Positions 14,863-22,189 of a stretch of DNA of 24,781 bases are shown here, piece by piece (position 1 is the stretch's first letter; each line of letters starts with the position of its first letter). The DNA lies in the IMG/VR virus record IMGVR_UViG_3300030118_000883, positions 1,901 through 26,681 of that record. One strand, given 5' to 3'. The stretch is from a virus. Both the position numbers and the translations under genes were made by a program. The notes below the pieces were generated by a model. That model was not told where the DNA came from and ran no database searches. It was given only the letters and a program-made list of their open reading frames with translations.

Positions 14863-15792
14863 CTATGTGTAAGTTATTGTAAGTTCATCGTTTGCTGCGG
14901 TTGGAACTAATGTGTAAGGAATCTCTAGCATTTGTATTCCATCTTCTTCTGCATAAGCAACGTCACCAATATCTGCTTTTGTAGAAGATACTTGTACTTT
15001 GTTACCCGCAGTTGTTCCATGTAAGAATGTTAGGTTTCCTGTTGTTTCAGCAAGTGCAGCAGCAAAGAAATCCTTAGTTGCTAATGGTATAGCTTCTATA
15101 GAAACAGAACCAGTTATGTTTCTATTAACTAATAATGTTTCTTGTGAACCACCAACTAACTCACGATAAACAAGCTCATTACCTATATCTAAAGAAATAG
15201 AAGATAATGCACCAGAGTGTGAAAGTAACTGAAAACTACTTGTATTACCTTGCTTAAATATTAAAGGTGTTGCTTGATTTCCATAAGTGACAGTAGGTAA
15301 AGCTGTGTCTGTTGGAGGAATATATATGCCTTGGAAAGTAAAGTCGATTGTAGGTATTTCACCAACAGATCCATTAATTACAAAACTGCCTCTTGCTCCA
15401 ACCACTTTATGTCTAACACCATCTGTGTTGTAGTGAATAGTAACTGAAGAAAAACTTGTTGAAACAGGTGCATAAGTAACACTTGTTCCACTACTAATAG
15501 TCTCGCTAAAGCCACAGGCTTTAAGGGCATCTCCATATCGAGGAGCGGCTCCGGCGGTTCCAGATCCAGCAAGTTCTACGGAAAAAGTTACCTCAACATT
15601 TGTGTTTGCTAATAGTTGTTGGAAAGCTCCTAAAAAAGGTCTTACAACATCTCTACTTACAACATCGCTTGATTGTGGTGTAATACTTAAATCTCGTACA
15701 AGAACAGCATCAGCAGCAACTATTCCAGGATCTGATCCATAGCTGGTTTCTGCCTCAATCAGAATTACTCTTTTTCTTGTCAGTAGTGCCAT
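14863..15792 (-). CDS. Major tail tube protein (gpV-like), 309 aa
   Basis: The N-terminus ALLTRKRVILIEAETSYGSD, then AVLVRDLSITP and VSRDVVRPFLGAF, matches phage tail tube proteins of the long-tailed type. The central region alternates beta strands (VEVTFSVELAGSG, APRYGDALKACGF, FVINGSVGEIPTIDFTFQGI), as expected for the ring-forming tube fold. The C-terminal 130 residues (SSISLDIGNELVYRELVGGS, ITGSVSIEAIPLATKDFF, IQMLEIPYTLVP) look like a second tube-like repeat or Ig-like half, which explains the greater length than lambda gpV (246). It stacks into rings around the tape measure. It follows the small 50-residue ORF, which it overlaps. Confidence 0.9.
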   Translation of the reverse strand: MALLTRKRVILIEAETSYGSDPGIVAADAVLVRDLSITPQSSDVVSRDVVRPFLGAFQQLLANTNVEVTFSVELAGSGTAGAAPRYGDALKACGFSETISSGTSVTYAPVSTSFSSVTIHYNTDGVRHKVVGARGSFVINGSVGEIPTIDFTFQGIYIPPTDTALPTVTYGNQATPLIFKQGNTSSFQLLSHSGALSSISLDIGNELVYRELVGGSQETLLVNRNITGSVSIEAIPLATKDFFAAALAETTGNLTFLHGTTAGNKVQVSSTKADIGDVAYAEEDGIQMLEIPYTLVPTAANDELTITYT

Positions 15793-15907
15793 CTTTAGTT
15801 ACCTCAGTAGGGGGTTCTGCTTTTTTTGTTTGTTGAACTAGCTTTGCTTTGCCAGTTTTGGGGTCAAGTATGTAAGTACCGCCCTCAGTTGGATTTTCAT
15901 TTACCAT
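15755..15907 (-). CDS. Small Lys/Glu-rich protein before the tail tube gene, 50 aa
   Basis: An ATG at 15907 opens a 50-codon frame: MVNENPTEGGTYILDPKTGK, then AKLVQQTKKAEPPTEVTKDG, then TTDKKKSNSD and TGA. The first half has a strand-like GGTYILDPKTGKAKLV segment; the rest is disordered, charged and Lys/Pro-rich. It overlaps the first 38 nt of the tail tube gene in another frame and fills an otherwise empty gap between the tail terminator and tube genes. I know of no assigned function. The readable N-terminus and its fit in the gap argue that it is real; the large overlap and weak ribosome binding site argue for caution. Confidence 0.6.
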   Translation of the reverse strand: MVNENPTEGGTYILDPKTGKAKLVQQTKKAEPPTEVTKDGTTDKKKSNSD

Positions 15908-15941
15908 CTTAAACAATCAGGGTTAGTAGGGTACAACTTTT

Positions 15942-15947
15942 ATTATA
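15942..15947 (-). promoter_or_regulatory. Possible -10 element upstream of the tail tube region
   Basis: The coding strand carries a perfect TATAAT just after the stop of the tail-terminator gene and about 35 nt before the 50-residue ORF. The best -35 at 17-nt spacing (TATAAC) is poor, and AT-rich DNA makes chance TATAAT common. It lies downstream of the terminator-like hairpin at 16650-16674, so a promoter restarting tail transcription would make sense, but support is weak. Confidence 0.22.
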
Positions 15948-15949
15948 AT

Positions 15950-16369
15950 TCATGTGCTTAATTTGTTATATTCTGTTCTGTATTGTATTTCGTACTCACA
16001 AGTTATGACACCAGCAGGTTGATCTGCATCTAAAACTTCAAAACTTTGTGTTGATGGTTGAATATCAATCGCTAAACCTCCAAGAGTTGTGTTAGTTAAG
16101 ATTTTTGTATGTAAACTTTCAATAGTAGAATCAGCTATATTTTCTGGAATTTCTCCTCTAACAATCACGACAACTCTTATTCTTAATGTCCAATCAACTC
16201 TTGTATTATTAATATTAGGAGTATCAGTTATAGGTTCTAATACTAAAGCAGGAGATTCAGCTCTTGTTAAAGCTGCAACTCTAGATCTATAAATTCGTGT
16301 TCCTACTCCTGTAGTACCTGTAAGATTTGTTTTTATAGCAGCTAATATTTGTTCTCTTTTGCTAGCCAT
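15950..16369 (-). CDS. Tail terminator / tail completion protein (gpU-like), 139 aa
   Basis: The pattern KREQILAAIKTNLTG, then RIYRSRVAALTRAESPALVL, then a strand-rich body (WTLRIRVVVIVRGEIPENIA, SFEVLDADQPAGVITCEYEI ending QYRTEY) fits the gpU/tail-completion family: an N-terminal helix followed by an R..P.L.. strand and a beta-sheet. Size (139, lambda gpU 131) and position between head-tail joining and tail tube agree. In lambda gpU caps the finished tube and binds the head. I cannot exclude that it corresponds to gpZ instead; only one of the two seems present in this gap. The gap to the upstream stop is 1 nt. Confidence 0.75.
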   Translation of the reverse strand: MASKREQILAAIKTNLTGTTGVGTRIYRSRVAALTRAESPALVLEPITDTPNINNTRVDWTLRIRVVVIVRGEIPENIADSTIESLHTKILTNTTLGGLAIDIQPSTQSFEVLDADQPAGVITCEYEIQYRTEYNKLST

Positions 16370-16370
16370 T

Positions 16371-16649
16371 TTAAACTTTGGTTAATGAAAGTATACATAA
16401 TTTGCCATCATCTATTTTCTTAACACTACGAACTTTATAATTTACGGAGTTAACTGTTAGCGTTGAATCAAAAGCTGCACTTCCTAAATCAGAAGTTTTT
16501 GCAGTAAGTTGGTAATCAGTTGTCAATATGACACCATCTGCAATCATTTCATCAGGTTCATCTAAAATTCCTTTATAAGTTACAGAATTAAAAACAACTG
16601 AATCTTGAAAATCAGAAAAAAATGTATCTAAATCTTCAGTAAATGCCAT
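16371..16649 (-). CDS. Head-tail joining protein (gpFII-like), 92 aa
   Basis: Size and position match lambda gpFII (117 residues), which seals the head and provides the tail docking site. Visible features are an N-terminal acidic helix (MAFTEDLDTFFSDFQDSVVF), then beta strands: SVTYKGILDEPDEM, GVILTTDYQLTAKTSDLG, TLTVNSVNYKVRSVKKID and LCILSLTKV. The strand and turn order (Y-x-G-I-x-D-E-P, then YKVRSV) fits the head-tail joining family. I start it at the ATG at 16649. An in-frame ATG at 16664 would add MGLFL but lies in the loop of the terminator-like hairpin. Neither start has a free Shine-Dalgarno. Confidence 0.72.
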   Translation of the reverse strand: MAFTEDLDTFFSDFQDSVVFNSVTYKGILDEPDEMIADGVILTTDYQLTAKTSDLGSAAFDSTLTVNSVNYKVRSVKKIDDGKLCILSLTKV

Positions 16650-16674
16650 AAGAAAAAGCCCCATGAAAGGGGCT
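16650..16674 (-). terminator. Intrinsic-terminator-like hairpin between decoration and head-tail genes
   Basis: On the coding strand AGCCCC (16674-16669), loop TTTCAT, GGGGCT (16662-16657) is followed by TTTTCTT. That is a 6-bp GC-rich stem with a T-run, 7 nt after the decoration gene stop. On the other strand the same hairpin is followed by ATATTTTTT, so it could work both ways. The T-run runs straight into the ATG of the next gene. It probably lowers expression of the head-tail and tail genes relative to the abundant capsid proteins. Confidence 0.72.
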
Positions 16675-16681
16675 ATATTTT

Positions 16682-17065
16682 TTATCCGTACTTCTTAGCA
16701 GCAACTAATGATATTCCGTAAACAAAAACAGGTGAAGAACCCGCTACTGTTTGAACTATCTTGATGAATCTTTTACATTCATCTTTGTTAACTGCAAGAC
16801 TCTGAAGAGATGCTGAAGTTGTTACTTCAGTAAAAGCTGCTCCAGACAAGTCTCCATAAGTACCACCTGATGTATCAGAATCTTGAACTTTAATATTTAA
16901 AGTTGGAGATGAGCCTGTTCCTGCTGCACAGTTAAGAACAAGAACAACATCACCATCAAATTCTAATAAATCAATAGCACTCGATGTAGCTGTTGATGTA
17001 ACAGAAGCAGATGCTACTGCTGCTGTTATATCAAGCTTTTCCAAGTTTTGTTGAATGATTGCCAC
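16682..17065 (-). CDS. Probable capsid decoration / head structural protein, 127 aa (GTG start)
   Basis: The protein is small, Ala/Ser/Thr/Val-rich and all-beta in pattern: SAIDLLEFDGDVVLVLNC, SPTLNIKVQDSDTSGGTYGD, CKRFIKIVQTVAGSSPVFVY, GISLVAAKKYG. This resembles beta-sandwich head proteins of the form xxLxVxVQxSDxxxGxYxDL that often follow the major capsid gene, where lambda has gpD. The start is GTG at 17065-17063, supported by an AGAGGAAA site upstream; there is no ATG in frame. A terminator-like hairpin follows, consistent with a heavily expressed structural gene. A role as capsid decoration or cement is inferred from position and fold pattern. Confidence 0.65.
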   Translation of the reverse strand: MAIIQQNLEKLDITAAVASASVTSTATSSAIDLLEFDGDVVLVLNCAAGTGSSPTLNIKVQDSDTSGGTYGDLSGAAFTEVTTSASLQSLAVNKDECKRFIKIVQTVAGSSPVFVYGISLVAAKKYG

Positions 17066-17066
17066 T

Positions 17067-17291
17067 TTAAGTTTCCTCTGTTGTAGTAGTCTGTTTTTTC
17101 TTAGGTTTTTGCTTTGCTTTTGGTTTTTCCTCTACAACTTCTTCTTCAACTACAGTAGTAGTTTCTGAAGCTTCTATAGCTTTACCACTAAAAATAAGCA
17201 AGCGACCAACATTATTATCTACCTCAATAGTAGTGCCAGAGTCCGTTGGGACTCCAGCTATCATTGTTGATCTAATTAGTTCAACTTTCAT
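17067..17291 (-). CDS. Small head-region protein with Lys-rich tail, 74 aa
   Basis: I start this gene at the ATG at 17291, one base after the capsid stop. Any longer frame would overlap the capsid gene in a different frame and begin with the unlikely MLHCKMLTLLSS. Residues 1-43 (MKVELIRSTMIAGVPTDSGT, IEVDNNVGRLLIFSGKAIEA) form a compact beta domain of a kind frequently seen after phage capsid genes, with the pattern xGxxxxxGxxIEVDxxxAxxLIxxGxA. Residues 44-74 are low-complexity: Glu-rich (VVEEEVVEEK), then Lys-rich (KAKQKPKKKQ), then Thr/Glu-rich. The function of the family is not known to me; a small head or assembly protein is likely from position. Confidence 0.75.
   Translation of the reverse strand: MKVELIRSTMIAGVPTDSGTTIEVDNNVGRLLIFSGKAIEASETTTVVEEEVVEEKPKAKQKPKKKQTTTTEET
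17072..17079 (-). promoter_or_regulatory. Ribosome binding site supporting the GTG start of the decoration gene
   Basis: The coding strand reads AGAGGAAACTTAAAGTGGCA: GAGGAA lies seven bases before the GTG, inside the end of the preceding gene. It decides the non-ATG start at 17065. Confidence 0.7.
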
Positions 17292-17292
17292 A

Positions 17293-20040
17293 TTATGTGC
17301 CGAAGCAGAATGCAGTTGGTTGCTTGATAGCAAAGTCAACATCTTGCAATGCAACAATTTTGACTGTGCCGCTACCCGCTTTTGTGATTGTATCTACTGT
17401 AAGATCTAAACCACTCCACATACCAATACAGAACTGGCTGAAGTCACCGAATAGTGCATCGTTGTTAACGAGTTGATTTGAAACAATAACTGGGTAGCCA
17501 TTGATTTCATTGTTCTCAAAAACAAACTTACCTGTGTTTGAAGCAACTTCTGTACTCTTCAATGCACCTCTTGCAGAAGCATTAATGATGTAGAACATAT
17601 TTGCTACATCTGCGTTTGCAGCAGCTACATCAGTTTCCATTCCGATGTACTCAGCGAATGTACCAAATGTAGTAATTGTTTGTGTGCCAACACCAGTTGT
17701 ATCTTTGATACCTAATGGTTGGTTTGAAGAACCTGTACCGTAGATAGCTGCATTGTCTAACTTAGTAGCAATTACACGAGCTATATCATCTCTAATCATA
17801 CTTTCAACATCAATAGATGATTGAAGTAATAATCTTCTTGTAAATTCAACCACTCCACCAACAGTTTTTGGTGTCATGTTCACTTGGTCGAAGGCTTGCT
17901 GTGATTCTGTAGGCTCAGATCCTTCTCCAACGAAAAACCCTGTTGCTGTCTGAGTCATTCTAGGGATCGCAATGTTACCAGAAAGTCCTGTAAGCATTGT
18001 TGGGTTTGCAGCCATAACAGCCATTCTCTTACGAAGAATGTCTATAAAAGAACCAGAAAGTAATTCTGTTGGAACTAAGTTACCACCCGCAGTTGCAGTA
18101 CCTACATTCAAGTCTCTTTGTAAAACTTCGTTAGGAACTAAAATTCCATTTGCAGGTTTGTCATAACGCTTAGATGCCTCGTCTGAAACTTCTCTTTCAA
18201 ATGCAGCAGCCTCTTGTGCTGATCTGTCATTAGGGTTTGCTAAAGCATTTAATGCTCTTAAGAAGGAAAACTTCTTAACTTCTTTTGGTTCTAAACCAAC
18301 TTCATTAGTTGTCATGTCTGTTGAACGAATTGGGGTATTGTTTGCCTCTGCCTTGTTTTTAACAAGATCGAGGATTGCTGCTCTTGATTCAACAATAGAT
18401 TTGTTGCTTTTAATAAGAGTCTCAGCTATCTCTTCTGCTCCATACTCTCCGAACTCACGACATAATGAAGTGATAGATGCTGTACGAGCATTGTTTTCAT
18501 CAATAGCACGTTGTACTTCGGCTTTGATGTCGATTTCAACGGATTTCTCCGTATCAACCGCAGTTTCTTTAGTTGATTCTTCCATGTTACGAACTTTGGG
18601 TGATGCGGAATCCTCCGCAGAGATAATCTCCTCGACTGGAGATTTACTTTCTATATTAATACTATTACCTTGAGAGGGGTCAATTAAACTTCTTCCGAAA
18701 CCAATTGTAGGATCTGCTGGAACAGTAACAACTGATAGTTCATGTACCGACCAAGAACGAGCTAGCATTCCATCTTCTGTCTCATCAATATCATTAATAG
18801 AATATCCAAAACTTATACCTCGAATAATTCCATCTTTTACATCTTCTAAAATTTCAGATGCAAACTTACTTCTTGAGAAACGAATCTTTGCATAACCTCT
18901 TTTGTCTTCACCAATATATGCAGATTCAACTACACCTATTGGTTTATCCATATTGTGGTTGAACAAAACCGCACCGCCATCATTAAGTCTTGAAAGATCA
19001 GCAGCACCACTTTCATGGCTGAGAATTTCGTTACCGAAATAACGCTTTACTGGATATTCTGACGAAAAAGGAAACTCAAATGTTCTTGATTTCACATTTT
19101 TGAAATCAGTAACTTCTTTTCTTTCCAATTTGTCATTAACATCTATTGATCTGATAGCTGCAATTTTAGTTAAGGCACTAAATCTATGACCAGCATAGAT
19201 ATCAGTCTCCTCACCATTTCTGTAGACCTGTATCAGGGCAGCAGGGTCATCAGCAGTACCATTAATTACAAAAGAACTACTAGGAACATCAATTTGACCA
19301 TCCCTAACAATTCTTGTAATTTTACCTCTAGCAGTACCACCACTAGCATTCCAGCGAACAAAATCGCCAGTCTTTAAAGCATCTGGTGCTGCTCTGTTGT
19401 CTTCAATAGTTTTTTGAGCCATAGTTTTTTCGTTAGTAGCTGGTTCAAATTTAATGGGATCAAATTCATTTCTCTCAAGCCAGGATCTAGCTTCAGAGGC
19501 AGAATAATCGGATAATCTGAACCTAATAGATTGAAGTTCAGCACCCTCCTCATTATCCTTTATACCAAATATAAAGTCTATGCCTTGTGAGGCTTCATTA
19601 TTAGACCGCCTAAATGTATCATATTGTTCTGAATTTGTAATAGTCGCTGCGTGTTCATTTGGATATGGTCTTGCAAGTTCTATTGGTTCTGCTCTTTCTC
19701 TAGCTTTTTTTATGGCAGCAGCTTTTCCTCTACTCCAACTGAAGCCTGCATCACCTCCCCAAGCAGCCCATGCGACCCTACCTTTTGACGGATATCCCTT
19801 TTCTCCAGGGCTGAAACCTTCTGCTTTCTTGTCAACCTCATGCCTACTGAAAAAACTAAACATACGCAAGGTAACATCTGCTGAAAGTTCTGAGCCACTT
19901 AGTATTTGAGTCGCTCTTACTGCTGCCACTTGCGTACCACCTGCCCTACCTTCTTTTTTCCAATCTTTATATCTTTGTGCTTCTGTCTTCATCCCATCTG
20001 TAGGTTTGAGATTAATCTCAGTTCCGCTTACATTTGCCAT
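17293..20040 (-). CDS. Prohead protease-major capsid protein fusion polyprotein (HK97-type), 915 aa
   Basis: Modules: residues 20-115, a helical module with RHEVDKKAEGFSPGEKGYPS and WAAWGGDAG; 121-200, RPYPNEHAATI ... FRLSDYSASEARSWLERNEF; about 217-295, a Tudor/SH3-like beta module (LKTGDFVRWNASGGTARGKI); 318-450, an HK97-type prohead serine protease with His362 (FNHNMDKPIG), Ser410 (IRGISFGYSI) and the HELSVVTVPADP motif (433-444); 451-575, an acidic linker and coiled-coil delta-like region; 576-915, the HK97-fold capsid protein (TAGGNLVPTELL, FVGEGSEP, PKTVGGVVEFTRRLL, SSNQPLGI, FENNEINGYPVIVSN). HK97 itself uses two separate genes. Maturation would need cleavage between protease and shell, probably between about 570 and 650. 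Residue assignment is by motif only; the third catalytic residue is uncertain. Confidence 0.92.
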   Translation of the reverse strand: MANVSGTEINLKPTDGMKTEAQRYKDWKKEGRAGGTQVAAVRATQILSGSELSADVTLRMFSFFSRHEVDKKAEGFSPGEKGYPSKGRVAWAAWGGDAGFSWSRGKAAAIKKARERAEPIELARPYPNEHAATITNSEQYDTFRRSNNEASQGIDFIFGIKDNEEGAELQSIRFRLSDYSASEARSWLERNEFDPIKFEPATNEKTMAQKTIEDNRAAPDALKTGDFVRWNASGGTARGKITRIVRDGQIDVPSSSFVINGTADDPAALIQVYRNGEETDIYAGHRFSALTKIAAIRSIDVNDKLERKEVTDFKNVKSRTFEFPFSSEYPVKRYFGNEILSHESGAADLSRLNDGGAVLFNHNMDKPIGVVESAYIGEDKRGYAKIRFSRSKFASEILEDVKDGIIRGISFGYSINDIDETEDGMLARSWSVHELSVVTVPADPTIGFGRSLIDPSQGNSINIESKSPVEEIISAEDSASPKVRNMEESTKETAVDTEKSVEIDIKAEVQRAIDENNARTASITSLCREFGEYGAEEIAETLIKSNKSIVESRAAILDLVKNKAEANNTPIRSTDMTTNEVGLEPKEVKKFSFLRALNALANPNDRSAQEAAAFEREVSDEASKRYDKPANGILVPNEVLQRDLNVGTATAGGNLVPTELLSGSFIDILRKRMAVMAANPTMLTGLSGNIAIPRMTQTATGFFVGEGSEPTESQQAFDQVNMTPKTVGGVVEFTRRLLLQSSIDVESMIRDDIARVIATKLDNAAIYGTGSSNQPLGIKDTTGVGTQTITTFGTFAEYIGMETDVAAANADVANMFYIINASARGALKSTEVASNTGKFVFENNEINGYPVIVSNQLVNNDALFGDFSQFCIGMWSGLDLTVDTITKAGSGTVKIVALQDVDFAIKQPTAFCFGT
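18604..18644 (-). other. Tandem inverted repeats in the protease-capsid linker
   Basis: On the coding strand AATCTCC AGTCGA GGAGATT (18644-18625, 7-bp stem) is followed five bases later by TGCGGA GGAT TCCGCA (18619-18604, 6-bp stem). They lie in codons 466-479 of the polyprotein, just after the protease domain and 18 bases before an in-frame ATG (Met486, 18585). Both repeats are seen directly; any role in translation is conjecture. Confidence 0.6.
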
Positions 20041-20042
20041 GA

Positions 20043-21605
20043 TTACTTAGTTTTTTTGCGTGTTTTCTTTGTTCTTGATGGTGCTGTAGGTTGAACAGTT
20101 GGTAAATCAAGTTCCAACTGACCTACCTCTACCTCTAAATCAAGATCTTTATCTAATGTAACTCCTAACTCTTTAGCGGTTTCCTGTTCTCTAGCTATTT
20201 CTGAAATAATATCGTCATAATCACCACCATTCGTCTGAGCTATAACTTGTGATTTACTCATATAACCAGCTTGTTCTGCCTCTCTAAACGCTTTTATTTC
20301 TTTAAGAGGATCGACATAATGTTGTGCTGGAGGTGTCCATCTTGGCTTCATATATCTTTCTGGCCTTACTGCATAATCATCAAAATCTAATTCACCAACT
20401 AATACAGCTAGTTTCATCCATTCTTTAAATACTCTTAGGTGAAGATTGTTTATAAGATATTTTTGACAAAATCTCCAATGTTCCCTATCTTCTAACAAAC
20501 TTAATCTAGAACTCGAATAATTAGTTTCACTAAAGTCTTTACTGATAGTTTCAAAACTACAACCTAAACCTGTAGCAAATCGTCTGATTTTATTTTTTAC
20601 AAACATCTCATACTGTTGAGATGGGTAATCTATGTCAGGAATTGTTACTTTTTCATTAGGCATCAAATATCTAAATGTACCTGGCTCAAATGATTGTATC
20701 CTCTGCCCATTAACGACATCATCTCCTATCAACTCTCCTTGGTCATTTTCCACAAAGCCCATTATGCTCGCACCTGCTCTAGCTCTTATGACTGCTGCCT
20801 CTTCATAACCCTGTAATTGATGCATATCTGCCATCACGCTATGAAACCAAGGCACTCCTCTATTCTGACCAGGTCTTTCTGGTAAATACAGATGAATAAT
20901 ATCTTCAGCAGAAATAAATATGTGTAATTTTTGATTATTTGAATAATCTAAGTAATAAGCATCCCCTGGATGTTTAGTAAGAATGGCATATCGTTGTGGT
21001 CTTCCCCACTCATCAATCTCCACTCCGTTTCGCCATTCGTTTTTTAATTTTAATGTTTTACCTGTATATTCTTCATCTAACATATCTGATTCAATTAACT
21101 GAAGAGCTAAAGGAACTTTTGAATTACCAAACTGTTGTCTAACTATTCTGAATATCGCTTCTCCTGACTCACATAATGCACCCGCAGCTAACCACTCAAA
21201 TTCATGGAAACCATAACGACCAGCACAGTCACAACTGCTTGGTGATGACCATTCAGCCCATTTTCGTTCAATTAGATCATTTATTGTTTTTGCTCTTCTA
21301 CCTGTTTTAGATTGCAGAACACGAGATTGAAACTTCATTCCTGTTCCAACCATATTTATTTGTGTTGTCCTCTTAGCTTGTCTTGCGTAAGGATTATTTC
21401 TTACAAGTTCTCTAGACCTATCTCTTAATTTTCTAAGACTATTTCTAATTTCAGCATCTGCACTTAACTGACTTGCCATCCAATCAGAAGTAAGCCTCGA
21501 AACTAATGCTCCTTGATAAGCTCTAATATTTCTTAGAGGATTAGCTTTTTTTCCAAAACCTAATACTCTTTTTACTGTATTAGAAATGTTTGATCTGATT
21601 CCCAT
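20043..21605 (-). CDS. Portal protein (lambda gpB-like), 520 aa
   Basis: The sequence follows the lambda portal family from end to end: RKLRDRSRELVRNNPYARQA (39-58), IEWDLNxx-equivalent segments WAAGALCESGEAIFRI-like near 150, LQLIESDMLDEEY, GVEIDEWGRPQRYAIL, LYLPERPGQNRGVPWFHSVM, and FETISKDFSETNYSSSRLSL. Length (lambda gpB 533) agrees. It forms the dodecameric ring at the special capsid vertex through which DNA enters and leaves and on which the connector proteins sit. The Lys/Arg-rich C-terminus (APSRTKKTRKKTK) is unusual but typical of basic portal tails. The ATG overlaps the upstream stop (TAATG); the capsid polyprotein gene begins 2 nt after its stop. Confidence 0.95.
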   Translation of the reverse strand: MGIRSNISNTVKRVLGFGKKANPLRNIRAYQGALVSRLTSDWMASQLSADAEIRNSLRKLRDRSRELVRNNPYARQAKRTTQINMVGTGMKFQSRVLQSKTGRRAKTINDLIERKWAEWSSPSSCDCAGRYGFHEFEWLAAGALCESGEAIFRIVRQQFGNSKVPLALQLIESDMLDEEYTGKTLKLKNEWRNGVEIDEWGRPQRYAILTKHPGDAYYLDYSNNQKLHIFISAEDIIHLYLPERPGQNRGVPWFHSVMADMHQLQGYEEAAVIRARAGASIMGFVENDQGELIGDDVVNGQRIQSFEPGTFRYLMPNEKVTIPDIDYPSQQYEMFVKNKIRRFATGLGCSFETISKDFSETNYSSSRLSLLEDREHWRFCQKYLINNLHLRVFKEWMKLAVLVGELDFDDYAVRPERYMKPRWTPPAQHYVDPLKEIKAFREAEQAGYMSKSQVIAQTNGGDYDDIISEIAREQETAKELGVTLDKDLDLEVEVGQLELDLPTVQPTAPSRTKKTRKKTK

Positions 21606-22189
21606 TAGTAAGATGCTCCGAAACGTACAAATGTAGCTCTTGGGTTTCCAAGACCATTAGCGATTAATTCTGCTTGTTTTTCTCTTATTAACTCAGCTTT
21701 ATATCTGCTTTCTAACATTATTAATTCAGATAATTCATATTTTTTTGCTGTCCTTGTACCAATCTTATATTCTTGTACCACACCTCCACTAGTAATATTT
21801 CTAATAGCTTGTTGTATAGTATCGAGATCTTTTTCAACCTGACTTCTTCCATCAAATGCAGCAGGAGTACCAGTATATGCTAATGATGCTAATACTTCAA
21901 AACTTCCTGTAAAAATTGTTTGTTTTTCTTGTCCTGATTTATTTGCAACTGCTTGATAAAACCAATTTCCAGCATCAAAATTTGTTGTTGTCGTAGCTGG
22001 AATACTAAATTGAAATCCATCATTAAAAGCAGAACTGTTTACAGTTGCACCTTCAGATGAAGTATTAGTTCTTAGGTAATAGATAACAGACCAATCAGGA
22101 CTACTAATACTATTACCAAATACATCTTGCGTTGCTGCAATTCTCCATTGAACTAGATCACCAGCCCTTATTTTTGATGGAAATGTCAT
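21605..22189 (-). CDS. Head-tail connector: beta domain fused to gpW-like domain, 194 aa
   Basis: I start at the ATG at 22189, four bases after the terminase stop; a longer frame would need a TTG inside the terminase gene. Residues 1-105 form an Ig-like beta domain (AGDLVQWRIAATQD, WSVIYYLRTNT, GNWFYQAVANKSGQ, FTGSFEVLAS). Residues about 116-192 match lambda gpW (68 residues), which fills the head-tail connector: VEKDLDTIQQAIRNITSGGV, VQEYKIGTRTAKKYELSELI, LESRYKAELIREKQ and NGLGNPRATFVRF. Lambda gpW lacks the N-terminal domain. Similar two-part proteins occur in other prophages as far as I recall. The position between terminase and portal is that of W in lambda. Confidence 0.82.
   Translation of the reverse strand: MTFPSKIRAGDLVQWRIAATQDVFGNSISSPDWSVIYYLRTNTSSEGATVNSSAFNDGFQFSIPATTTTNFDAGNWFYQAVANKSGQEKQTIFTGSFEVLASLAYTGTPAAFDGRSQVEKDLDTIQQAIRNITSGGVVQEYKIGTRTAKKYELSELIMLESRYKAELIREKQAELIANGLGNPRATFVRFGASY

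Noticed and set aside
16371-16664. Start of the head-tail joining gene at 16664 (MGLFLMAF...)
   Set aside because: The ATG lies in the terminator-like hairpin, and the added residues are just the translated stem and T-run; the ATG at 16649 is preferred.
19580-19909. 109-codon plus-strand frame, and another at 18314-18673
   Set aside because: Both are antisense to the capsid polyprotein, which has clear domain motifs in the same region; composition is of shadow type.
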